Below, piece by piece: positions 1-10,493 of a stretch of 64,000 nt of DNA. Position 1 is the first letter of the stretch. The number at the start of each line of letters is the position of its first letter. The stretch spans positions 141,310 to 205,309 of the forward strand of contig WFMF01000324.1 of the NCBI GenBank assembly GCA_011033025.1, written 5' to 3'. Below the pieces are notes generated by a model. That model saw nothing but the letters and a program-made list of their open reading frames with translations. It did no database searches and was not told where the DNA came from. This DNA comes from Beroe forskalii. Its lineage: Eukaryota > Ctenophora > Nuda > Beroida > Beroidae. The position numbers and the translations under genes were made by a program.

Positions 1-379
1 AGTTTATCATTTTACTCCCAAACTGGTTTTGATTTGGTACAAAGTGATATAAATAAGTACAATATACTAGTAGGTTTATAACGGTGCAGTACTAGGTGAT
101 TATTGAATATCTGAATATTTTACGTACTTTGTTGATCTTTTTTAAATTAGTATTTTTTCATAAAATTCTCTTTTCGAAATTTATCCTGACTCACTTACTG
201 TCTAATATTGATATGAATCATAACATGTTCATAATATATTCTATGCATGGAATACTGATATAAACTTATATAGTAGTATAGGGCTAGGAGGTCGAAAAAC
301 AGAGTGCCGTACACTTTTTCTTGCATTAATGCATTATTATCCCTATTACTACCCAACTGATGACCCGTTTATTCTCATG
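1..379. other. AT-rich non-coding flank
   Basis: No coding exon, RNA gene or clear repeat is visible before the minisatellite. Confidence 0.5.
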
Positions 380-587
380 CCACGACCAGTTATACCACGA
401 CCAGTTATACCACGACCAGTTATACCACGACCAGTTATACCACGACCATTTATACCACGACCAGTTATACCACGACCAGTTGTACCACGACCAGTTATAC
501 CACGACCAGTTATACCACGACCAGTTATACCACGACCAGTTATACCACGACCAGTTATACCACGACCAGTTATACCACGACCAGTTG
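380..587. repeat. 15-bp minisatellite, about 14 units
   Basis: The unit CCACGACCAGTTATA repeats head to tail with almost no variation (one CCATTTATA and one CCAGTTGTA variant). The period is a multiple of three and no unit has a stop, so long frames stay open on both strands. These frames are a by-product of the repeat. The near identity of units points to recent expansion. Confidence 0.97.
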
Positions 588-1500
588 ATAGTTATTTGCA
601 CGGTATTATCCTAGTATCCTGCAGAGGAGTGGTACAATTGAAGTTATATACCTCTGCACGGTTAACCTAAATCCATAGATCCAGGCCAAGTACTCTTCGT
701 AATTCTACACTTTTGTAACCTTGCTCTCAGCATTGATTAACGACAATAATCTGCCACATTTTTATGAAAACAATTGATCTGGAATGTCCTGGACCGTTAT
801 TCATCGTGTGTCCATTCTCCATCTTGAGATGCACAAAAACTGGTTTCCATATGCATAGCAACGGCACCAAATTTCACCTCTTGGCCTTCGTTTTTCTTGA
901 TAATTTCTTGGCAAGCTCAAATTTAATTGAGTGCGCCTACACAGACAGACATTGTTCACCTGCCATCTCCAAACTATAATTAAGATAGTAAATATTGACC
1001 ATCTGTTAGTGAGTTAGAATTATTATATATCAAAAACTTATTAAAATCAGTTGTTGATGATGAATATAGTAGCTAAATATTATAAAGATCCAGTTTTCCA
1101 ATTATGTTGTAATTGAACTATCTACCTATCTGCTCACATCATTTCTTCATGTAGACATGCTGAGGTTGGGTAGAATCAAATGTTTGGCTAGTAATGCTGT
1201 AAAGAGCTCACTTTCTCTATCGTCTACTCCACAAGGATTTCTTGAAAAACATGAAAGGTGAGCGATATTACTCGAAATTGATTTACTTTTGAAAAGACCT
1301 ATTAAACCTTGAGATAAGACATTAGGTTAGGAGAATAACAATGTGCCTAGTTTTATTAATTCAGGTTGTGAAATTTTATCTGGAAATTGAAATGTAGATA
1401 AGTAGATAGAGAACAGAAGAGACAAAAAGTGAAACTACATGTTCTAGTATAGGTATAGGTAAGAAGAGCAAGTATCATTAAGTCATTAATCATTAAAATA
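588..1500. other. Intergenic, no gene seen
   Basis: AT-rich sequence with short chance frames only. I see no splice-flanked exon or recognisable protein here. Confidence 0.5.
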
Positions 1501-1533
1501 TTATTGTCATAGCTTTGTAAAGGGGCACTACCA

Positions 1534-2250
1534 AGATCAGGAGCTCCTCCACGAAACTTCCTTCTTTAAAGTGATCATAAAGTTAAGAACACTTTTCATA
1601 TTTAGGAACACAAGTTATGACTGTTCATGAAACTTTCCTTCTTAACCAATATTGCCCTTAAGATGGATTTTATTGTCCACGAAACCCTTCTTAAGTGTTG
1701 TAGGATGTGTCACGTGAATGAGCTAACGCAGATCACATGCATGGTGCACAAGCCAATCAGAGGTCAAGAAAGGATAATTGATTTTGTGTCATGCCAAGCA
1801 TAAGTTAATTAAGATAGTATTTCCTATCGCTGCTATGAAAACATTTCCAATAAACTCAATAATGTGGGGCAATATAATAATTATTTGATTGAAATTGAAT
1901 CCCATTCCTGAGTTAGGATCACGCTAAGAAGACGTTAAGAAGGATAAAACCGCTCTTAGTGATGCACCTAAATATGGTGAAGTTAAGAAGAAAGTTAAGT
2001 GCACTTAGTGAGTTAGGAAGACCCCAATTAAGCTCACGTTTGACTCACGCATCAAATATGGAGGGTAACGCAGACTTAAGAAGGGTTTATGAAAGGTCTT
2101 CTTAAATATTTAGGAAGTTCCTAAGAAGAAAAATATAAGTGCGAAATATCTTCTTAACTCAAGTTTCGTGAACAGAATATTTATGAGCACTCTTAAAATC
2201 GATCATAAGTATTTCTTAAGTACACATATCTCCGTTCGTGGAGGATCCCC
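1534..2250. mobile_element. Degenerate inverted-repeat element (non-autonomous DNA transposon remnant)
   Basis: The left end reads GGAGCTCCTCCACGAA and the right end (2233-2250) reads TTCGTGGAGGATCC. These are imperfect inverted copies followed on both sides by related motifs (GATCATAA, CTTAAGAA). The interior is rich in scattered AAGTTAAG/CTTCTTAA words in both orientations and has no coding capacity. I could not identify a superfamily or a clean target duplication. Confidence 0.45.
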
Positions 2251-2525
2251 AGAAAAACAATGATCTTGAATATAACAATTTTAAGCTGTCTAAAGACAGA
2301 AATTCAAAATATAACATCCCATAAAATATAATGTGTCTATTGTATTTGCAGCTCTATAAGTCTATACCACTCAATCACATATATCTAAAAATCTCTCCAT
2401 ACTTCACTCTCAGCTGACGACGATAATTACATGATTTTCGAAAGGTCCTGATTACAACTTTCTCGTGTAAAGGGTTAATGATCGAGTTTGCTGGGAGAAT
2501 AATGATACTAAAAACAGAGTACCAG

Positions 2526-5500
2526 CTAGAGGTGCTCAAGATTTGCAAAACATCGAATTAGCCAAACAATGAAAAATGGAACCCATGAAAGAACATCGGT
2601 CACAATGAGCGTGGTTATCTTTCTCTGTATCTTTCTATTCTTTGCTAAAGCAACTTTATTGTTCTGGCCAACCAATCCTGAACTCTCAGATGTTTTCATG
2701 TTAATGAACATATAACAGAGTGTTATGATTAAGACACATAGCATGTTCACTGAAATAACCACGATAGACATCCAGATTTGGGGGTTATCAGTAAAGATGA
2801 AGTAGTTGAATAAGCAGAATCCATTGCTGCCGAAAAATCCAATTTTATCTCCTACAACGTTTCCATTCACAAACATGCCTTTCACTAAGTTATTGATGGA
2901 ATTCCAGGAGAGTTTGATGTTCGATAGTCTACCATAATAGGTTTTAATTATCCTCATATGATGTTCTTTATCCAAACTTCCAACGAAGAGAGGGTTACTA
3001 TCATATTTTAACGATTCGAACAAAATATGAATTAAGATATGAAAATGTGGGAGAAAAAGCAACTAAACATGCCAAACTATATATTCCAATTATGCTTCCT
3101 AATAATGATATTTTATGTCTTTTATTTAGATTTTCTTGTGGCATATGCATTGATCTTACTCCCATGTGCCCGAAATAAACTCAATATGGTCATTGAATAG
3201 AGAGAAACCAAAGATCCTACTGTTGAAATTATTCCTAAAGCTGTGCACATGTAACTAGTGACCCATTCGAACTGAGTTTTACATGTACTTTTATTCAGAA
3301 ATTCATCAGATACAGCTACTAGAACCAAATAAACACCTTGTAGAAGGTCCCCTGTTGAAACTACAAGGACAAAGGCTTCATTAATTTTTGCAGTTGCTGT
3401 TTTGAGCGAGGAATAATTCATAAACCCTTTTATCATAACACTTATATTCAAAAATGTTGCCCAAACCCTAAAGAACACGCCAGAATGAATATACTTCTAT
3501 CTTTGAATATCTTAACTTGGTTGTCGCAGTCATGATTGCATTCATCACTATAATCTAGACAATCAAATATTCCATCACATTTCTTACTTTTAGCAATATA
3601 CTCGCTGGATGATAGACATCTGAAGTTATTGTTACAGTTATTTTCATCAGAGAAATCACCACAATCGTCATTCAAGTCACAGACCTTATCATATTCAACG
3701 CATAAACCATTTGTACACCCAAAAATGTTTTGCTGAAATTTTCCCCCGGAATTCCTTAAGACCACAGTTAATTTTCTATCTTCTGTGATTGTTAGAACAC
3801 GATTTGAATTGGCGTGGCATGAAGTGCGATTAATTGTTTGAAGTGGGCACGTCACTTCCTGACTACAAAGGCCTGTGCAGGCCAGATACAAATAAAGCTC
3901 CCCAAAAATATCAAAACAGTTCACTTGTCTCGCATATTGTGGGCTTAGAATTATGGAAGATGGAAGAACTCCGTAAATTGGAATCCTGCTTATTTGCATC
4001 ACCACACATGGCCCAATGATTTCAACGAGGCTCTCTAGTCCAAGATGACAATGGAATGTGCGTTTAATATTATTAAATTCATTTATTCTACTTGAAGTCG
4101 CATAATTCCATCTTGATATTTTGCATAAATGCTTATCACAATTTGTGAAATCTACACAAAGACTATCTTTTCGGAGGTATTTTCCAAAATTTGGACACTG
4201 CAGAAGGATTTGATTATTACAGGAAAGCCTTTCTTCATAAGAGAATTGTGCTTTGTGTCCAGTACCACAGACCCTAAACCATTTCATTGAATCTTCGTCT
4301 ATCCCATTGATACAATCCCGAACTCCATCCATGATCCATGAAGAGGGAAATGAAATGTTATTTAGTTTTCTGTAGGAAAACCTCCGCACACATCTTACCA
4401 AAGATGACGTCATGTCACCGCACACAGATGCTGTTTCGTCTGCATCAAAAGGACACTTCCTAGTTCCATCACACATTTGGTGTTTGTGAATAACGCAATC
4501 CTGACTTAACGTCGTGCACTTGGTATCAATTGCGTCATCACATAGTTTGAGACCTTTGCAAATGACATGTTTGGAAAGGGTAGTTGCATATCCATTCACT
4601 TCGCAGATAAGAGGACTTATAGCAGAGTCGGTGCAGTTCATTTGGTCCCTGTAATCACGGCACACTTGCGACATGGGGTGATTATCACGGGCAACCGAGC
4701 AATGGTTCTGAGGATGCAGTTTTCTTCTGCCATTGATAAGTGCCCAACTGAAGATGTAATTCCCAGATTCACATGTGTCCTTCGGATCACAGCCAATTTC
4801 ATCTGCCCGGTTTCTGCAATGTGAAATCCCATCACAAAGGTACTTAGGTTGTACGTACTCAAATCCATTGTTGGAGTTGCACATTCTTTTGAACGTGTTC
4901 TTCCTGCTTAGGACGCAGATTAAACCTGTGGTAAAATTACCATCGCAATGTGCTTCATCGTAACAGTTTTCACATTCACAAACCTTGTTGCACAGGGCGT
5001 TCTTTGGAACCTTTCCGTAGATGCTGTTAGGGCACGGGGCGCAGCTTGTTAGTGTTGTAGTTGAACACTGGTACTCATCCACTGCTGTTCCATCCACTTT
5101 ATTCAAACAGCTGTGTCTACCATCGCACCTACTGCCTTCCCCACTCCTTATGATATTATTCACGCCCGTGTAATTTATTTTATAGTGGGGGATTCAAAAA
5201 CAAACTCGAAGAGACATAGGATATCCCCGCAGACACCTTCTCCAGGATTTACAGCCATATTAGAACTGGTATAACTGCTAGCATTGCTGCAATCCCAGTG
5301 ACCACAGGACTGGTAGAAGGAAGGGTCGTCAGGGCAGAGGTGTGAAAAGCTCTGCTTTGTGCAGGTCTTCATTGTCGTGGTGTAGAAGTGATAGGAAAAT
5401 GGGCACTTGAAGTACCATTCACCATCATCAAGAAGACAGCGCTCCTTCACATAGCCCCTCACCAAAACGAAGTGACACTGTTTCACCCCCAACCGCGAGA

Positions 5501-5768
5501 TGGCTCCATTGGTATACGATTTCTCGTAAATTTCGTGTAGATGTGTGACCCATTGGTCCGTTTGGTAGGATGAGAGAGCGTCAATGACGAGATTCATCAA
5601 GAAAATAGTCACTTTCATATTATCTAAGTACCTACTGGTCTCCGCAGAACTTGTGTAATACTGTAATAGTATAATTAGCACCAGTATAGAAGTATAGAGC
5701 AGAATTAATGATGCAAAAATGCAGATAAAACTGGTTATTGAATAGAGTAATGCGTCCCTGATTAACAA
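2526..5768 (-). pseudogene. LDLa-repeat rhodopsin-class GPCR, frameshifted
   Basis: A leucine-rich-repeat/relaxin-receptor-like GPCR with LDL-receptor class A modules, read on minus in several frames. 5768-5175 has an N-terminal hydrophobic stretch and a Cys-rich ectodomain. 5163-3448 continues the Cys-rich region and ends with two clear LDLa modules (CDLNDDCGDFSDENNC, then CDGIFDCLDYSDEC). 3478-3122 gives TM1 to TM3 with a DLLQGVYL TM2 motif. Around 3120-3000 a TM4-like segment lies in another frame. 3062-2526 holds TM5 and TM6. At least three frame changes (near 5170, 3470 and 3120) interrupt it. The 3' end lacks an obvious TM7. A few changes could be tiny introns, but the shift inside TM1 and the one before TM4 lack splice signals, so I call it a pseudogene. 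Ligand unknown. Confidence 0.72.
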
Positions 5769-6450
5769 TTTACCATATATTAGTCTTTATTGATTTTCCA
5801 TCTAAAAGTCTAAAGTACTGTCTGATAAATCTCAAGATATTAGAATGACTGGCAATCGACATGCAGCTTACAAAAAGGGTCGTGCAAAAAAGTACTCAAA
5901 AACATTAACGTCCCTTTTATGATTTTCAATGTATTATATTTTCAGTGACCAATTGTTTTCATTGACGTCATATAATTAGATGCACAAATTGATGTAAGAT
6001 ATAAAGAACGTTTCGTTTTGTTAGTCACAAAAAGTCGCTGCTTGACTTAATGATTCTAATAATACCAACTTAGGAAACCAAAATGCTTTGAATAATGTAA
6101 AACATCGATGGCCTTCTTTCTGTTACCTTATGAATAAAGAAATTCTTATTTCATTATTCAACGAATCAAATTTAATTTAAAATTTATGTTCTTAATATCA
6201 AAATAAATTTAAAGCAGTAGCATTGTTAAATGTGCAAGTAGCTCTGTGGCATAAAGGACGGCTTCATGATGCCATCTATAAGTAAAAGGCATTAATAATG
6301 TATAGTAACTAAGATTGGGGGCAGTTGCACCTCAAGACTTTCTTACAACAATAGTGATCATAGCATATTAATATTGGAGACGTTTTACTTGCAGGATTCC
6401 AAAAGTTGTCATTACCCCGACTAATCAACCAATCAGCCTAGAAGTTAGGT
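5769..6450. other. Intergenic, no gene seen
   Basis: AT-rich, only short random frames. No repeat family recognised. Confidence 0.5.
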
Positions 6451-6453
6451 AGG

Positions 6454-6662
6454 CCCGTAACCAGGATTTTTTTCGGCTAGGGCCTTTCACATTGAGTAAG
6501 CTACGGCAGGGGTTTGGGCCCGGTCCCTGGATATTTTTTTGAAAATTCAGTGGTTTTTGGGGTCGAATATTACGATATTTTCTTTTAAATTAGAGCAAAA
6601 CCTTGGGAGGTCCCCATTTTTCCAAGGGGGCTGCAGCCCCCACAGCCTCCCCCCGGCTATGG
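6454..6662. mobile_element. Short dispersed repeat with CCGTAACC/GGCTATGG ends
   Basis: It begins CCGTAACCAGGATTTTTTTC and ends GGGGGCTGCAGCCCCC, then CCCCCCGGCTATGG, so the termini are near-inverted octamers around a G/C-rich 3' half with a perfect hexadecamer palindrome. It looks like a small non-autonomous element of the kind common in marine invertebrate genomes. No coding capacity. Confidence 0.5.
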
Positions 6663-6715
6663 AACCCCCCCTGGCCTAATGAACCTTTCGTCTTCAGTAC
6701 AGAATCTCGACACGC

Positions 6716-6850
6716 TAAAGACAACGCTGAGGTTGTCATTATTGGTGCCAGCATAGCATACCACCTTGCAAAGTTTGGGGTTCCCAATGTTGTCCTGCTA
6801 GAAAAAACAGAACTTACAGCCGGATCAACCTGGCATGCGATCAGTTTTTG
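6716..6850 (+). pseudogene. Fragment of dimethylglycine/sarcosine dehydrogenase-like FAD domain
   Basis: One frame encodes [16 protein letters not shown] followed by [17 protein letters not shown], which matches the N-terminal FAD-binding strand-helix-strand of the DMGDH/SARDH/PDPR family (the [10 protein letters not shown] block is characteristic). The glycine loop (GxGxxG) expected between VVIIG and ASIAYH is missing, a deletion of about five residues. The frame stops four residues after WHA. No neighbouring exons of the family are visible within several kb, and a dispersed repeat abuts its 5' side. This is best read as a stray, non-functional copy of one exon. Confidence 0.7.
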
Positions 6851-8605
6851 AGATTTAATCCTTTACTTTTTCATTTTACCATTTTATTGACTGACATTTT
6901 ATAACGCCAATAAGGGATTTTCTGATCAAATTAACTAGCATTCAATCTCCTATAGTTAATTTTCAACTTCCAGTACGACTTTTCTAAGCCAAGTTATTGG
7001 TTTACACCCTTACACGTGTCAGCCGAAAAATGGGCGTGGCCCCAGCACCCCTCAGGATGCCAATTAACGGAAGGGCAGCAAATTTTTCTGATAAGGGACC
7101 ATTAAATCTACCAAAAACCGTTAAGAAACTCCCTCCGCTCGAACATTGCATACTGACTTTGGCTGGGCTACTGGAATATCGTCTGTTTCGTTTATTATGG
7201 CATATTTGAGAGTGCTGTAGCAGGGACATGCTCTTAGTTTTGATGTCGACTGATATCGTCCTGATGGAGCTAATAGATGAACATTTGATGTTCAAAAGTT
7301 CATTTCATGAATTTCAAAATGGTCTGGTAGTTGTGAAGATTTTAATTTTACCATGTTCCTGATAGCAGTAAGACGACCCTAGCGACACATTTTGTTCGTC
7401 CCCAATGAAAACCTAGACCAGATTTTGACTCTTAGGAATATGTTGAACAAACTTGAGGCCCATAGGCTATTTTCAAACCTACGGAAGGGCAAGAAAACTC
7501 TCATTTAGTCAAATCATTCAAAGGAGTGAGAACAGTGCGTCAAAAAAAGCAGCTCACTATTTTGGCTGCAGAATCCAGAAAAATCGCGATTTTCACTTGA
7601 ATGTTGGAGAATATTTCGTGCTAACCATCACCAAAATCACTAGATATGCAAAAGTTCTTAAAAAGTCAACTGAGTACCACGAGCAGGCCAGAGTTGATGC
7701 AATGTCAGCTTCGCTGAGACACTAGAGAACATATGGTTTACAGGTTTTTCATGGGTTGTGTTGGTTGGAAATGGCAAACTGGAGTAAGGATAATGCAATA
7801 CAATGCCTAAGGAAGCTGAGTAACCCATTGAGCCACATAACAATGCTGGTTTGGGGTGTTGTTTTGGCCAAAAGCCTGATTTTCCTTAATCATTTCACCA
7901 TAATGGAGCTCAAATGGCTCTAAATCAGCATTCAAATTTGAAGTGAGTGCAGTTTTCCAGCAAAAACCTCAAATCTAGCTGGAATCCAACCTGATCACAA
8001 CTCAGGAGCACTGGAGTGACCCCCCATACCTCAATTTTGACCAAAAAATAATTTAAGCGATTTTGATGACAAAATGAGGAGTAAACTTTCAGCTCTATGG
8101 CCTCCCTACTTGTTCAAATATATTGCCAGTGGTTCCTGGCTATGGCTAGCGTTTAAGACGATGATATTCAACAGGAAAAACCAACCTGACCCTTAAGCAG
8201 GTCCTTTAAGACAGCATTCATCACTCTATTCAAGAAGCTTCAACATTGGAATTGGGAAAACATCAGTTTAGCAGTTGTTGAGCGCCTGGGACTATGTCAA
8301 AAAAGGATAGGCTTCATACCATGGATTTTCGAAAATGTTCATCTATTTCACAAATTGTGTGCATAATTTCTGAGCTCAAATAATTTCCGTTTTCCTCTGA
8401 TAACAATATAAAATATGCCATGATAAACGTTACGTAGTATAGATACTCTAGCACCAATGATAAATGATAATGACTTTATCATGAATAAGACTTTACCATG
8501 ACTCTGCCACAAATTAGATATGTTGGATTTTAAGTCTAACATCTATGAATATTTCTTTCTAAAAAGCTGTCATGTTTTGTACTTTATAATGAAAGATTTA
8601 CAAAC
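6851..8605. other. Non-coding, no domain-II exons of the adjacent channel
   Basis: I looked on both strands for further transmembrane exons of the two-pore channel and found none. The frames here (for example 7002-7295 and 8348-8542 on minus) resemble no family I know. Confidence 0.45.
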
Positions 8606-10176
8606 CTATTAGGGGCTGTTAGCTGGCAAATTAGAGCCTTAGTCTCCTCCTCATCATTCTCTGGTTTTAGCATTCTAAACACTGCTAGCAAATTCTCATC
8701 TTCAACCGACAACTGCTCTAGGAGTTAAAGATTTCTTGAGAATGGTGATGGGATAAAGGTGGGCATTTACGTTCCTAATTCCTGTACTTAACAAGTAAAA
8801 AGTTTGTTTTTATAATATCTTAAAATGATTGATAATTCTATCCTAAACTGGTTCTAAAAGTTTAAAAAATTATTAAAGAACTGAAAGCATGTATGATAGA
8901 TAGTATGATACACTAACTTACCTGATCCATCAGCCATCAAGTTCCAAGCTTTGGCAAGTTCTTTTCTAACTTGAAGCCTTTCAGCCTTTACATTGAGTTT
9001 TGCAATGATCCAATAATTGTCCACCACAATTGCCAATAGGATGGAGAGAAGTATGAATACCCCAACATAAATGAATATTACAAAGTAGATAAAAGTGGCT
9101 GGATGATAATTGTAAGCAGGCATCATCACATCAGGGAAGTTTTCAGTAGTGATGAGAACAAAGAGCCGAATAAAAGCAAGGCCAACATTTGAAAACTGCC
9201 CTCCATAAACTGGGTCATCTGATTGCTCATAGATCAAGCCGAAGAGATGCACAGCTACACATGAGAAAAATAGAACAAACAGCAAAATTGCCAAGAGTGT
9301 GCTTAGAATTCTTATGAAAGTTTTGACAACAACTCCAAATATGTGGTAGATTGTTTTTATCTTGATTATAAAAACAGCAGGTCTCAAAAATTGGAATACA
9401 ATTGGTATTTGTTTGAGATTGACTGATTCCAGGTAAAAATAAAGCATGTAAAAAAGATCAAAGGCAAAAAGGCATGTCAGTAAAAAATGAAGTTTTGCTT
9501 TGATTGCAGTTTTCGATATTGAGAAGAATGTCTTAGGAGTAAATAGTATGATGTGCAGGGAGTTGTCAGCAATGTAGCATAGAATACAGATGATTTCCAT
9601 GAGAATGTAATAGGGCTCATTAATAAGATAGAAGAGCAAGATACAGTGTATTATTATAACCAGAATAATGAAGTAATGCCAAAATTTATGAGATGTGATG
9701 TTATATGCTATCCGAACAGATGATTTATCACATTCCATAGCATAAGCTTTTCCAAAACTTCCTCTTCCTGAAAATTAAATCAATTGTCGAATTGAAATGA
9801 ATATAATAGTGCAAAAATAATGTTGAATGTTGATTGTTGAAATGATTTAACTATGAAGACTTGCAGGGAGTGCTAAAATTGCCACAATCTGAAATCATGA
9901 ACAGAATGATATTAGCACAAAAATGCTAGAAATATGATGTTTGTATACATTGTAAAATGGCCATTTCAATAGGACAAAATGGTAAGTCAGGCTTTAGATA
10001 ATTCAGAAATTTTCATTATTCAGAAAATTCAGAAAATTGGACTCACCTTGTTGAGCATCTTCAGTATGAGCAGCTGCTAGAAGCTGAATATCAGAATATG
10101 TCTTAGTGATTTGAACTAAATTTTCAAGTTTCTTAATATCAGGAGTTGGAGCACATTCCTTGATCTTTATAGCCAT
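8606..10176 (-). CDS. Two-pore channel (TPC), N-terminal half only
   Basis: Two-pore channels are endolysosomal Na+/Ca2+ channels with two six-TM repeats. Three exons join in frame: 10176-10047 (ATG start, about 43 residues), 9767-8922 (repeat I) and 8717-8606. Exon 2 carries six hydrophobic segments and the family's pore signature (ITTENFPDVMMPAY) before S6, then a charged linker (RLQVRKELAKAW). Exon 3 continues the inter-repeat linker (LLAVFRMLKP). Splice junctions are canonical and the frame is intact. The second six-TM repeat is not found downstream. Either the gene is truncated or the remaining exons lie left of the pseudogenes before position 8,600, which I think less likely. Which TPC paralogue this is cannot be settled. 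Confidence 0.83.
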
Positions 10177-10493
10177 TATTCAATTTTGTTCCATTGATTA
10201 ATGTATCTTGCATCCAATATTCCATGCATTGAATTGCTCATTGCAACAATGAATTTTCCTTGCTGATTTCATCTCAAAAAGAAATGGTCTGAAATCTGAA
10301 TTATATTTTTAATTTCAACTGTTTCAACTGCATTTTAATAATAAGAAATTATGAAAATGATTGTAATAGTACATTTTGTTTTAAACTTAACAACACTACT
10401 TATTACAATCAAATTTGAGGACCCCGAGCTCAATCCTTTGAACCGGACTCACTGTGGCATTGCTGCGTTTTCTTGTGAAATACCAAGAGTGCA
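10177..10493. other. Gap between TPC start and retroelement
   Basis: This stretch contains the TPC 5' region on minus and the untranslated leader of the retroelement on plus. No promoter motif is convincing. Confidence 0.4.

Noticed and set aside
329-670. Long open frames through the 15-bp array in several frames and both strands
   Set aside because: The period is a multiple of three and the unit has no stop, so open frames arise automatically. No start context, splice site or homology.
8348-8542. Minus-strand frame considered as a TPC repeat-II exon
   Set aside because: Not flanked by a suitable acceptor in phase and lacks any TPC motif.
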